Shown here one piece after another: positions 17,579-26,325 of a stretch of DNA of 64,000 bases. Numbering within the stretch: position 1 is the first letter of the stretch; each line of letters begins with the position of its first letter. Made by a program: the position numbers and the translations under genes. The DNA is from Opitutaceae bacterium. Lineage in GTDB: Bacteria > Verrucomicrobiota > Verrucomicrobiia > Opitutales > Opitutaceae. The DNA is taken from contig JANQRT010000024.1 of the NCBI GenBank assembly GCA_028284385.1, forward strand, positions 213,513-277,512, written 5' to 3'. The notes beneath the pieces were generated by a model. It made no database searches. It saw only the letters and a program-made list of their open reading frames with translations, and was not told the DNA's origin.

Positions 17579-18082
17579 ATGACTGACGAGGAGCTACAGA
17601 CTCACTTCGAAGATTTGACGCTTCCCTTCGAACTATGGAACCACAGGATGCATGTTCGAATCGCATACATCTATTCCAAGAGCCTAAGCTACTCCGATGC
17701 GCTCGTACGATTGCGCGAAGGGATAAAAGCGTACAACAAAAAGAACAAAGTCATCGAGTCTCAAACGACTGGATACAATGAAACGATGACAGTTGCTTTC
17801 CTAAGGCTAATCAGGACTGCGATAGACGCATACGAGGAGATTTTCCCAACCGAAGATTCAGAGAGCTTCTGCGACAAGCATCCTCACCTGTTAGCAAAGA
17901 CTATTCTTCGGGCGTTTTACAGTCCAGAGAGAAGAGGCCTGCCCGAAGCGAAGACTCAATTTGTGGCTCCCGACCTATCTACTTTACCAGAACCTCACCC
18001 GAACAAGGCGAGCGAGGTAACCGGCACCAGCTCCCCCGGTCCCGCTATCTCCTCTCGACGTTCGGAGAAAGACAGAATATGA
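17579..18082 (+). CDS. Conserved hypothetical protein in a cassette
   Basis: The 167-residue protein is mostly helical (LSYSDALVRLREGIKAYNKKNKV, ETMTVAFLRLIRTAIDAYEEIFP) with a conserved-looking HRMHVRIAYIYSKS segment. I recognise the type as an uncharacterised bacterial family without known function. The last 28 residues (from PNKASEV) are encoded inside attC-like site 3, so they are probably a read-through tail and not a functional domain. The stop overlaps the next ATG by four bases. The gene lies between attC-like sites 2 and 3 on the same strand. Confidence 0.8.
   Translation: MTDEELQTHFEDLTLPFELWNHRMHVRIAYIYSKSLSYSDALVRLREGIKAYNKKNKVIESQTTGYNETMTVAFLRLIRTAIDAYEEIFPTEDSESFCDKHPHLLAKTILRAFYSPERRGLPEAKTQFVAPDLSTLPEPHPNKASEVTGTSSPGPAISSRRSEKDRI
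17998..18066 (+). other. attC-like recombination site, site 3
   Basis: R'' CCCGAAC (17998-18004) and R' GTTCGGA (18060-18066) flank imperfectly complementary arms that include CCGG (18021-18024) pairing with CCGG (18036-18039), and GAGCGAGGTA facing TATCTCCTCTC with bulges. CTCGACGTTCG at its 3' end is identical to site 2. It overlaps the end of the hypothetical gene and lies 13 bases before the GNAT start. Confidence 0.7.
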
Positions 18083-18585
18083 CTACCTTGGCGAATTCAT
18101 CCTTCAGCGAGCTTCCAGCATTCGAGAAAATTGAGGAAAATGGAAAAGCGAACCGACTGATTACTGGATACTCTCTGGCTCGTCACCAGGAAGAATTTCA
18201 AAAAGCTTCTGTCGTCTACAAGACCATCCGCATCAAAAGTGATGCTACGGTTGGTTTCGTTATTCTTCAGCTAGATCCGGATACCGAATCGATTGAGTTG
18301 AAGAGAATCGTCGTTTCGCAGCCAGGGAGAGGCATTGGAAGGCAGGCACTAGGCCTCGTCGATCTTTGCTGCATTCGAGAATTCAAAAGATCAAGAGTTT
18401 GGCTAGACGTCTTCGACTACAATGAGAGAGCAATACATTTGTATGAATCTTGTGGATACCGAAAATTTTCAGAAAAGCAATTCGACTCTAGAAAACTATT
18501 TCTCTATGAGAAATATCCGAACAAAGCCAATATCTCGAACCAATCAGTGGTGGCAATGTCAGCTAAGCGCCGCCGCCACACCTAA
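18079..18585 (+). CDS. GNAT-family N-acetyltransferase in a cassette
   Basis: A 168-residue GNAT-fold protein. The acetyl-CoA binding motif is PGRGIGRQALGLV (about 88-100), preceded by the beta-strand IELKRIVV, and the C-terminal pattern RVWLDVFDYNERAIHLYESCGYRKF is diagnostic. It transfers an acetyl group to an amine; the substrate is unknown. The final 24 residues (from PNKANIS) come from attC-like site 4 and are probably a fortuitous tail. The start overlaps the previous stop. Its cassette boundaries (18061-18588) are the best supported of the array because the leading GTTCGGA and its own R'' TCCGAAC are perfect reverse complements. Confidence 0.92.
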   Translation: MTTLANSSFSELPAFEKIEENGKANRLITGYSLARHQEEFQKASVVYKTIRIKSDATVGFVILQLDPDTESIELKRIVVSQPGRGIGRQALGLVDLCCIREFKRSRVWLDVFDYNERAIHLYESCGYRKFSEKQFDSRKLFLYEKYPNKANISNQSVVAMSAKRRRHT

Positions 18586-18594
18586 GCGTTGTCG
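18516..18594 (+). other. attC-like recombination site, site 4
   Basis: R'' TCCGAAC (18516-18522), L'' GTGGTGGC (18547-18554), L' GCCGCCAC (18572-18579) and R' GTTGTCG (18588-18594). The L arms pair with one G-T. R'' is the exact reverse complement of GTTCGGA at 18060-18066, which is what circularisation of the GNAT cassette would need. Confidence 0.75.
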
Positions 18595-19343
18595 TGCAGG
18601 TTGCAGCCATCTACGATATCCATGGAAATCTACCGGCCCTAGAGGCCGTATTGAAAGAAATCGATTCAATTGGAGTTGATCGAATTGTCGTTGGTGGCGA
18701 TATGATTCCGGGGCCATTTCCCAGCGAGACGATCAATTTGCTTCGCAGCATTACCCTTCCCACTTATTTTCTTAGCGGCAACGGAGAGCGAGAGACTATC
18801 GCCCTGCTGGAGGGGAAAGAAACCAATGTCCCAAAACAATTTCACGACGAATTGATTTGGAACAGACGGCAACTCGATTCTGCTCAAAGAGATTTCATAG
18901 TTGAACTAGCCAGCAACGTTAAAATGGAGTTGCCGGCACTAGGCGAAATCATGTTTTGCCATGCGACACCGCGCAACGACACTGATATTTTCACTAAAAA
19001 TACGGCCGTCGACGTTTTGGTTCCGATTTTTAAAGACTGTCCCCAAAGTGTTGTGTGTGGACACACCCACATGCCATTTGACCGAATGATTGGAAATGTA
19101 CGCGTCCTGAATGCCGGTAGTGTAGGGATGGCGTTCGGCGCTAGCGATGCTCAGTGGTTGTTAATCGGAGATGGTTTTGAACTGAGAAATACATCTTATG
19201 ACAAAACGGATGCCATCAAACGTATCCAGGCTTCCGAGTATCCGGATGCCGATAATTTCATTAAACGTTATGTAGCAAGCCATCCATCCGAATCGGAAAT
19301 GTTAGAACTATTTGAATCTGCTTCGATCGGCAACGACAATTGA
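18594..19343 (+). CDS. Calcineurin-type metallophosphoesterase (YfcE/MJ0936-like) in a cassette
   Basis: The 249-residue protein has the metal-binding motifs of small metallophosphoesterases in order: YDIHGN (about 7-12), GGDMIPGP (about 34-41), GNGERE (about 61-66), CHATP (about 122-126) and GHTHMPF (about 156-162), then NAGSVGM. These bind two metal ions and hydrolyse phosphodiesters or phosphomonoesters. The start is GTG, lying on the last base of attC-like site 4, which fits the very short leaders of cassette genes. The next gene begins one base after its stop codon, so the two are likely one unit. Confidence 0.92.
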   Translation: MQVAAIYDIHGNLPALEAVLKEIDSIGVDRIVVGGDMIPGPFPSETINLLRSITLPTYFLSGNGERETIALLEGKETNVPKQFHDELIWNRRQLDSAQRDFIVELASNVKMELPALGEIMFCHATPRNDTDIFTKNTAVDVLVPIFKDCPQSVVCGHTHMPFDRMIGNVRVLNAGSVGMAFGASDAQWLLIGDGFELRNTSYDKTDAIKRIQASEYPDADNFIKRYVASHPSESEMLELFESASIGNDN

Positions 19344-19344
19344 T

Positions 19345-19878
19345 ATGGATCTTCAACACGAAATACCAAAACGTGCATTCATCAACGCACAGATAATCCA
19401 AGAAGCTCGCGATAAACCTGATTTTATAAGATCGATTAAGAAGGTTATTTCATCTCCACAGTGCAGCACTCAAGGCTTGGCTGAGTATCAGTACGAAAAC
19501 CCAGCATACATAGCATCATTACTATATTGCTTGATAGTGGTTCCGAAAGAACTCTGGGCAAATCCAAAGAATAACGATAGTTTATATGCTCGAATTGAAG
19601 AGCACCACCCAGAGAATTTGTTTCGCACGGTCATACATGACAATGAGAACAAAATGGGACTGACTCCGACGCGATTAGTCATATATCACTTACGGAATGC
19701 AGTGGCTCATGCTCGATATTCGGTTGATAACCATATGGGTTTTACTTTTTGGGATCAGAAATGTGAGCATTGTCCCCCTTATTGGAAGGTTGAAATTGAT
19801 CCAGACAAATTAATGACCTTTCTAAGCGAGATTGGCGCTATACTTGCCAATGAGGGGCTAACAAATCAATCCAGGTGA
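19345..19878 (+). CDS. HEPN-like protein, cassette gene
   Basis: This 177-residue protein ends its helical core with HLRNAVAHARYSV, which matches the R-x4-6-H active motif of HEPN-domain ribonucleases (RNAVAH). HEPN proteins are often toxins or defence RNases, so a toxin or stress role is possible. No partner antitoxin of the nucleotidyltransferase type is adjacent; a metallophosphoesterase precedes it instead. I chose the ATG one base after that gene's stop; its own stop (TGA 19876-19878) lies inside attC-like site 5, as is usual in cassettes. The HEPN assignment rests on the motif and helical pattern only. Confidence 0.75.
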   Translation: MDLQHEIPKRAFINAQIIQEARDKPDFIRSIKKVISSPQCSTQGLAEYQYENPAYIASLLYCLIVVPKELWANPKNNDSLYARIEEHHPENLFRTVIHDNENKMGLTPTRLVIYHLRNAVAHARYSVDNHMGFTFWDQKCEHCPPYWKVEIDPDKLMTFLSEIGAILANEGLTNQSR

Positions 19879-19925
19879 CATCGTCACGCTGCACGTTCTA
19901 GATCAGCTGATCTCAAACGTTGGAC
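19856..19925 (+). other. attC-like recombination site, site 5 (array end)
   Basis: R'' GGCTAAC (19856-19862), L'' ATCCAGGTGA (19869-19878), L' TCAGCTGAT (19903-19911) and R' GTTGGAC (19919-19925). R' fits the GTTRRRY consensus exactly. The L arms pair with one bulged C and one mismatch. R'' and its following bases resemble site 2 (GGCTAACC/AAATC). Confidence 0.75.
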
Positions 19926-20190
19926 ACTCAAAAACAACAATTTAATTTGAATCGGAAAATTGGATACGCTTATCTTGCACGAGTAATGAGATAATGCAGA
20001 TGAGTTAGGAAGAGGCCTAGCAATTTGCTTCGCTAGCAACTCAGCAAAACCCTATACGGAAGCGCTAAGCGACAGTAGACAGGACCTTCCCTATTTCCGG
20101 TATAGGCAGTTAATTTCAGACTCGCCTGTAATTGCTGACGTCACAAGATGACTAACTGCATTCCCAAGCTGGCAAGCGCTCGATCAACCG

Positions 20191-23100
20191 ATGACGAATA
20201 GTACAACAAGGACGTGTTTAGCATTCGCATGCTTCGTTCTCTCTACCAACTGCGCTTTTGGTCAAAGCATCACCATCAGCTCCGTGGCTCTTGAAGGGGA
20301 TACCGCACCCGAGGCCTCGAGCTCGTATGTCGGCTTAGGCACGCCCATCATCAACGGCGAGGGTGCCATTGCATTCACGGGAGACTTCCTGCTTAATCTT
20401 CCAGGCCGCATAGACGACGGGGTCTGGTTTCAGAAACCTGGGGAATTCACACGCAAACTCGTAGAAGGAGCGGATGAGTCTCCGTTTTTCCTCCAAGGAA
20501 ACGATCCAAATGATTTCGAAGCCTATGGTATGGTCGCCTTGCTGGGTATCGATGATAACGGAAACATGCTCGTCCGCTCACAGTACGGAATCGCTTCTGG
20601 CAACACAGATAAGGAGCTTTCCGCCTTCATGTCCAACGAGAAAGTTCTCGCGGTGGACACTTCGTGGAATCCGGCCGGATTCGATCTAACCGGAAAGCTC
20701 GATGGGCAACTGCAATTGTTCTTTCAAGGCGAAGACAACTTCGTTCCGGTTTTGTATTCGTTTTCTGGAGGACAGGAAACGGAGCTCGCCAGAGGAGGCG
20801 CTCCTGCGGGAACGACGCCAAGCGTCAATTTCGATCCGGCCAATCCTTTTTCCTCTTTCGTGGTCACCACTCAGGGCGAGCTGGTTCTGCACGCGAAGCT
20901 CGACCCGCTCGGTCCTGGCGTCGATTTCACCAATGGGACCGCTTTATATAAATCGACAGGAAATGGTCTGCAATTGATTCTGAGGGCCGGAGATCCGATT
21001 CCCGCGGAAATCGCGACGGGTACGTACGCTCTGCTTTCCAGCAGCAATATCCCGCAAGAGCCTTCGGTGAATGTTGGCGGTAAAATCGTATTCAAGGCCC
21101 AAGTGGCGGAAACCTTTCAGAGCCTGATCCTGGAGACTTCCTTTGCAGACGCGGCAATCAGCGCCGTTCTCAAAACGGGCGAGCCTACCGCCACCAAAGA
21201 TCTCGGCGATGTCACCTTTCAAACAATAGGCAACCGCCCTTTCCTGAATCGATCCGGCGACATCTATTTCAGCGCCTCGACAACCGAAGACAGCAATAGC
21301 GTCTGGCGACGCAAGTTGGGACAATTCGAGCGAATCGTCAGAGCGGGCCAGACGGCTCCTGGCGCCGGCGGAGCCGTTTTTCGGAGCTTTCCCAATCTGG
21401 TCGCCAACAGCCAAGGTTTAATGGCCATGATTGCTACTTTGGAATTCGGAGGAGAGGTCACGACGGAAAATGATACCGGATTATGGATACAGGATGAAGA
21501 TGAAAACTGGACGCTTGTCGTTCGCGAAGGAACGGATCTCATCGTCGATGGACAGAATTTAGGGAAAATTCTCGAAATCCAATTCGAGTCTAACGGCCAG
21601 GAAGGAACGGGCAACGACGAAGGCATCCCCAGCGGCTTTAGCGACAATGGCGATGTGACCTTTTTTCTTCTTTTTGAGGATCCGAATCAAGGAACGCGAA
21701 GAGGCATCTTCCGCGGCGCTTTTGCCGATGGCAGCGGCGAGAACTATTTCTGGAACGGAGCGGCAGGCGATAATCAATGGCATTCCAAATCAGGCGGGAC
21801 CACCAACTGGCGGGATGACGCCAACGTGCAATGGACCGATCCGCCGGGCACGCAAGGAAAGGAAATCGTCACCATCGATCCTGCGGCGAATGTAGTTTTG
21901 GATCAATTACAGGCGGATATTGGAAAATTGACTGCCAAAGGATCGCTCGAGGTGCGACAGGATCTGTTTCTAGCTGAAGACTCCACCGCCGAGTCGATCA
22001 CGCTCACCAACGACGCTGATATCTGGCTACGCGGAAAGCTCTCCCTCGGTGGCGCCAACAATCAGTGGCTGAGCGGCGAATTCAAGAGAGGCGGCGATGA
22101 TGATGGCGTGCTGGAGATTTTGGATACAGGAACGCTAACGATTCCGGCCTCTCCCAGCGAGACTCGCATTCTGCACGCGCCTTGGATCAACAATGGGGCG
22201 ATCGTTCAGAATGCGACGATCCTCTCGGAAACGACCTTTATTGGACTTTTCGATCCCCTCAAGAATTTCGGGCTCTACACGATCTCGAACAATGCCAATA
22301 TCGAATCGATAAAGTTCACGCTAGAGAAAGACTCCACTCTCATCATCGACACAGGCAGTCAGTCACGTGTCCAGCGGATCGCTGGAGAAGGCGGATCGGT
22401 TACTGTAAACGGACAAGCCAATCTCTCGGTGAACCGAAGCGAATTCTCGAATCCGGAGGGAACGACCGCAACGACTCTCTTAACAGTGAACGAGGGAGGC
22501 GCCCTCACCTTCGATAAACTGGAGGAGGCTTCACTGAATGGGCATTTCTTCAACAGAGACAGCGATGTAATCATTACCGGAAGTGGCGCCTTCAATTCGA
22601 ATGACGCTCTTTGGGGATTTGCCGCCAACTCATTGTTGGCGATCCGTACCGAGACTGCACGTCTCGAGGATCTATCAGTCTCCGCTGAGACTGAACTTGG
22701 AGAAGGCAGGATTCGCTTCGAAAAGCCAGCCGGTCTGGACACTCGACCCGCGGTCACCATCACCACCAGCGACAACGCCGACCCCTCGAAGTTCATCGAT
22801 GTCGTGGTCGATAATCGAGCCGACTTGACCATTGAAAACGAAGTGCAGTTTTGGGGGCCATTGCTAAACAAAGAGATCGGAAATCTCGTTCTGAAAAACG
22901 CGAATATCTATTCGACTGACAGCGTTGATTCAATCGACTGGTTTCTCCTTGAGAACGCAGGCCAGCTCACAAGCCAAGGAACGACAATTCTGGCGGCAGG
23001 ATCTTCGGACGACGTTAGAAACTTTGGCAAGATAACCGTCTCCGAATTATCGTCGTTCACCATCGGAGGAACTTCCGACATCTCGAACAATGCTCTCCAG

Positions 23101-24174
23101 CGCGGTGAATGGGAGGTGCGATCAGGCGGCGTTGCCATTCTCAAAGGCAATGAGCAGCTGAATAAAATAGACGAAGACGCAAAGCTTACTCTCATCGGCG
23201 CAGGCACCTTCAACGACCTGCCAAACAGTGGCGCTTTCATCGAATTCAGACTCGACGGTTTTCTAGAGTTGCGTGACGGCGCCAACGGAAACTTTCCCGG
23301 ATCGTTCACTGTTGGCGAGAAGGGGCAACTCCTACTTAACAATGCCGCGCTAACGACCAACGACTTCGTCATCGAGCCTGGAGGATTTCTCGGCGGACGG
23401 CTTAACGTCAAGGGACCCATCACCAGTAGCGGGATTGTAAGTTCGGGCGAGTCCCCTGGCATCGGCCTGATCGAAGGCGATTACACGCAAACCGCGGCTG
23501 GCACACTCAAGACCGAAATCGGAGGCAGCGAAGCGGGGACGGGCTTCGATCAACTCCAGGTTATCGGAACGGCAAATCTGGCAGGAACACTGGACCTTTC
23601 AATTATCGACGATTTCGAGCCGACCGAGAATGAACGCTTCGAAATTCTCACCGCCGATTCCGTCATTGGGCAGTTTGACACCATTGTATGGGACGACACA
23701 GCGGGAGAATGGAATTTCGAAGCCGAATACGAAACGCAATCCGTTTTCGTAAGGGCATTTTCAATACCTAGCTTGACTTACTCCAACTGGAGAGCCAGCA
23801 CGTTTTCCCCCGAAGAGCAAGCCGACGCCAACATCAGCGACCCATTGGCTAATCCGGACCTCGACCTTTGGACCAATCTTGAAGAGTACGTCTTCGGATT
23901 CGATCCGAAGACGCGGGACGGAGCTCAAGCCATCAAAACTGTGTTTATCAATGGCTCTTTGACCGAGTTTCAGTTTCCCATTCAGCCAGGTATAGCGGAT
24001 GCGATCTTTGAAATTGAGACGTCGACCAATCTAATCGATTGGGAAATAGTATCAGAGACATCCCTACAAATTGGGATTGGCGAAGATTCTCGATTCATGC
24101 TGCCCAATCCCAATCCCGTTGGAGATGAGTCCCTACCCCGCTTTCATCGAATCCGTATTCAACTGCAAGAATAG
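20191..24174 (+). CDS. Large secreted beta-rich protein with NxxGxxAF-type repeats and beta-helix region
   Basis: The 1327-residue protein starts with a signal peptide (about 1-24, ending CAFGQ). Residues about 30-500 hold repeated blocks of the pattern N-x-x-G-x-x-A/V-F followed by GLW-like strands and REG-type turns (for example INGEGAIAFTGDF and LWIQDEDENWTLVVREGT), matching the choice-of-anchor tandem-repeat class. Residues about 510-1130 are rich in G, N, T, L and I in short strands, like a pectate-lyase or autotransporter passenger beta-helix. The last about 150 residues (from YSNWRASTFSPEEQADAN) form an end domain I know from verrucomicrobial secreted proteins. No catalytic motif is visible; a surface or matrix role is inferred. 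It lies alone after a 265-base gap. Confidence 0.85.
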   Translation: MTNSTTRTCLAFACFVLSTNCAFGQSITISSVALEGDTAPEASSSYVGLGTPIINGEGAIAFTGDFLLNLPGRIDDGVWFQKPGEFTRKLVEGADESPFFLQGNDPNDFEAYGMVALLGIDDNGNMLVRSQYGIASGNTDKELSAFMSNEKVLAVDTSWNPAGFDLTGKLDGQLQLFFQGEDNFVPVLYSFSGGQETELARGGAPAGTTPSVNFDPANPFSSFVVTTQGELVLHAKLDPLGPGVDFTNGTALYKSTGNGLQLILRAGDPIPAEIATGTYALLSSSNIPQEPSVNVGGKIVFKAQVAETFQSLILETSFADAAISAVLKTGEPTATKDLGDVTFQTIGNRPFLNRSGDIYFSASTTEDSNSVWRRKLGQFERIVRAGQTAPGAGGAVFRSFPNLVANSQGLMAMIATLEFGGEVTTENDTGLWIQDEDENWTLVVREGTDLIVDGQNLGKILEIQFESNGQEGTGNDEGIPSGFSDNGDVTFFLLFEDPNQGTRRGIFRGAFADGSGENYFWNGAAGDNQWHSKSGGTTNWRDDANVQWTDPPGTQGKEIVTIDPAANVVLDQLQADIGKLTAKGSLEVRQDLFLAEDSTAESITLTNDADIWLRGKLSLGGANNQWLSGEFKRGGDDDGVLEILDTGTLTIPASPSETRILHAPWINNGAIVQNATILSETTFIGLFDPLKNFGLYTISNNANIESIKFTLEKDSTLIIDTGSQSRVQRIAGEGGSVTVNGQANLSVNRSEFSNPEGTTATTLLTVNEGGALTFDKLEEASLNGHFFNRDSDVIITGSGAFNSNDALWGFAANSLLAIRTETARLEDLSVSAETELGEGRIRFEKPAGLDTRPAVTITTSDNADPSKFIDVVVDNRADLTIENEVQFWGPLLNKEIGNLVLKNANIYSTDSVDSIDWFLLENAGQLTSQGTTILAAGSSDDVRNFGKITVSELSSFTIGGTSDISNNALQRGEWEVRSGGVAILKGNEQLNKIDEDAKLTLIGAGTFNDLPNSGAFIEFRLDGFLELRDGANGNFPGSFTVGEKGQLLLNNAALTTNDFVIEPGGFLGGRLNVKGPITSSGIVSSGESPGIGLIEGDYTQTAAGTLKTEIGGSEAGTGFDQLQVIGTANLAGTLDLSIIDDFEPTENERFEILTADSVIGQFDTIVWDDTAGEWNFEAEYETQSVFVRAFSIPSLTYSNWRASTFSPEEQADANISDPLANPDLDLWTNLEEYVFGFDPKTRDGAQAIKTVFINGSLTEFQFPIQPGIADAIFEIETSTNLIDWEIVSETSLQIGIGEDSRFMLPNPNPVGDESLPRFHRIRIQLQE

Positions 24175-24210
24175 GCGAGCAAGGATTTGGTACTGGAGAG
24201 GAAAACGTAT

Positions 24211-25203
24211 TTATAATGCGGAGGCAGGGCTAACTGCCAAGCGTCCGAACTGGTGGTTGTCTTGGAGACTGACAATCGATCGAGCAACCACTCTTTCGAT
24301 CCCATCGCCAATCAGCTCCACCGACACTTCCTCAAATCCAGAGGTGTTCGCAAAATCCAGCCCAGAGCCGAACTGCGGGATCAACGCATAATCGTTGACC
24401 GAGGTATCCCGTACATACTCGATGGCCAAATAAAAGCTCCCTCCTATACTCATAAATCGGAAGGTTGGCGCCCTGGCTGAGCTGGAATCGCTAGCAATCG
24501 TGCCCGTCAAGTACTCAATACCGTTGGGAACCCCATCTCTATCAGGATCATCAGCCAGCCCTCTCAGATTTTCGGGAATTCCAAGCTGGCTTAAGTAGGC
24601 CTCGAAACCGGTCTCCTGCGGAGCTGCTTGGATTGAATCGATTGCCGTACGAAACGTTTCGATAGGAAACGAAAGCTGGCCGTATCCTAGTTGCGAGTAC
24701 ACGAGTTCCCATTGCTGGTGACTGGGCGAATTGGCAACTCCATTGATAATGGCGAAAATAGGCTGACCACTGGATTGAAACTGACGCGCGACCACACGGC
24801 TGGTATCTTCGAGCACCAAACCCAAATTATAAGCCGCAATGAATCCTTGAGTCTGCTGATCCTGACCGCCTTGCAAGTTAAGGGCCACATGAATAAAGGG
24901 AGCTCCGGTACCAGTCCCTCTGAGGTTCTTGTAATACTCAACGATACCAGGCTCGATTTCAGCAGCGGCAGCCTGGCAGAAAGGACACCACCAGGCGAAC
25001 CATTCTAGAAAAATCACATATCCCTCCAAGTCGTGAAGACTGACCTCCTGTCCCGAAGATCGATCAATCAAAGTGAAATTATCTACCACATCGCCCACTT
25101 CATAGCGTTGCGCGCTTGCATTCTGTAGTTGCAGAAACATCACGACTAACACTGCGAGAAGAAAACGGCATTTCCATCGGTACTTCATTAGCTGCTTCAA
25201 CAA
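24211..25203 (-). CDS. Secreted TlpA/AhpC-like thioredoxin-fold protein
   Basis: The 330-residue protein has a signal peptide (about 1-31) and a thioredoxin-like domain (about 35-200) with the active-site motif WCPFC near residue 72, followed by a C-terminal region with a DPDRDGVPNGIEYLTG calcium-loop-like segment. Such proteins reduce disulfides or handle peroxides in the periplasm. It is the last gene of a three-gene minus-strand run with an outer-membrane barrel protein and a DUF4266-like lipoprotein, with no gap to the barrel gene. The trio suggests a periplasmic redox or metal-handling role, inferred from family co-occurrence. Confidence 0.85.
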   Translation of the reverse strand: MLKQLMKYRWKCRFLLAVLVVMFLQLQNASAQRYEVGDVVDNFTLIDRSSGQEVSLHDLEGYVIFLEWFAWWCPFCQAAAAEIEPGIVEYYKNLRGTGTGAPFIHVALNLQGGQDQQTQGFIAAYNLGLVLEDTSRVVARQFQSSGQPIFAIINGVANSPSHQQWELVYSQLGYGQLSFPIETFRTAIDSIQAAPQETGFEAYLSQLGIPENLRGLADDPDRDGVPNGIEYLTGTIASDSSSARAPTFRFMSIGGSFYLAIEYVRDTSVNDYALIPQFGSGLDFANTSGFEEVSVELIGDGIERVVARSIVSLQDNHQFGRLAVSPASAL

Positions 25204-26325
25204 TTAAAAAGATCTTCCGAATGCGATTTGAGCGACCGTCCAGTCACGGTTGGCATAGAGGTTTTGAAAGAAATCCGTATTCAGTTGGGTAGGTTCGTAG
25301 CGCGAACTCGAAGGGGCGACATAGAGCCTGCCTGACCAAGTCTCGCCACTCCATCGTAAGCCAATGCCAGCCTTCCTGCTGATCAAGCCTGGAGCGGCGC
25401 TAGTAAAGAGAAAGGCGTTTTCGATTTCCCCGGTATCGTCATAGTAACTTAAATCCAAATACGCGGAAACGCTTTCCGAAACCTGATACTCCACAGCCAC
25501 GCTACCCGAATAAGCTTCGAATTGCGGATCCTCGGTAGTGGCTCCCGCCTGCCAACGCGTGATCCATCTTTCACCAAGAGCGGCAAACAAAGTGACGCCC
25601 AGTCCATATCTCCAGTCGCGAGCGCTGGTCTGGGATCCTCTCAATTCGACTAAGGAGCGTATCCGCATGTTGATGACATTCTCCGTAGAAAGAGCAATGG
25701 CCGAAGTAGCCAGCACGAGCTCCCCTCTTCGCAGGCCTTCGAAATCGATTTCGTACCCTGGGGAGACATCATCCTGCAATTGAGACACGGTTAATTGAGC
25801 GTAGGCGGAACTTGGCAAATATTCCCAACGAATGCCGCTAGTCGCGTTTATTCCGTGGGGATCCGCCTCTACGTAAAGCTCGGCCCCAGGTACCCCGGCC
25901 AGGTTTCCAAACTGTTGTCGATAGTATTCATCCAGCCAGATCGATCGGTAATTCGTGAACCCATCGTAGAAGCCAACGCCGCCAACATACCACAGTTTTT
26001 CTCCAATCTGGGATCGAGCGTTTATCTGAATCGCCTTGTTATGCTCTTCAATGTCGACCTCCCGACCCAGGAAATCGAAATCGACTGGCTGGTACTCGAT
26101 TTCAGTCCTCCCCAAGGACGCGCTAAGTCCCACATCGAGATTGCTTGAGAGGAATTGCGATTGAAGATTAGCCTGAGCCAATCGGACGTCGCCCGAGCTA
26201 ACAGACTCCAAACCTATCTCCAGCCGAGAAAGGGATGGAGCGCTGCGCAATGAAGCCAGAGCAACCAAGGCGAAAAGAAAGACCAATCCCCACTTGCCTC
26301 CCATGATCAGCGACAGGCCGTGCAT
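25204..26325 (-). CDS. Outer-membrane beta-barrel protein
   Basis: The 373-residue protein has a signal peptide (about 8-28), a polar alternating-strand pattern over the rest (for example YVGGVGFYDGFTNYRSIW, ERWITRWQAGATTED) and a C-terminal phenylalanine (GRSF), as needed for barrel insertion. Two starts are possible: ATG 26325, overlapping the DUF4266 gene by 19 bases, or ATG 26304, just past its stop, giving 366 residues; the latter fits the signal peptide better. It occupies the place that DUF3570 barrels take beside DUF4266 and TlpA in other genomes, but I cannot confirm DUF3570 from its sequence. Confidence 0.75.
   Translation of the reverse strand: MHGLSLIMGGKWGLVFLFALVALASLRSAPSLSRLEIGLESVSSGDVRLAQANLQSQFLSSNLDVGLSASLGRTEIEYQPVDFDFLGREVDIEEHNKAIQINARSQIGEKLWYVGGVGFYDGFTNYRSIWLDEYYRQQFGNLAGVPGAELYVEADPHGINATSGIRWEYLPSSAYAQLTVSQLQDDVSPGYEIDFEGLRRGELVLATSAIALSTENVINMRIRSLVELRGSQTSARDWRYGLGVTLFAALGERWITRWQAGATTEDPQFEAYSGSVAVEYQVSESVSAYLDLSYYDDTGEIENAFLFTSAAPGLISRKAGIGLRWSGETWSGRLYVAPSSSRYEPTQLNTDFFQNLYANRDWTVAQIAFGRSF

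Noticed and set aside
18058..18082. Overlap of two genes at 18079-18082 read as evidence of an ordinary operon
   Set aside because: The overlap lies just after an attC-like R' and comes from translation running through the attC tail, so the cassette explanation is better.
19926..20190. Hairpin TGAGTT...CTAGC/GCTAG...AACTCA (20001-20043) as another attC site
   Set aside because: It has GTT first and AAC second on both strands, the reverse of attC order, so it is listed only as an unexplained hairpin in this gap.
20944..21414. Long open frames antisense to the large secreted gene and similar frames opposite other genes
   Set aside because: They lie opposite well-supported genes, follow the host gene's codon bias, and show no protein family features.
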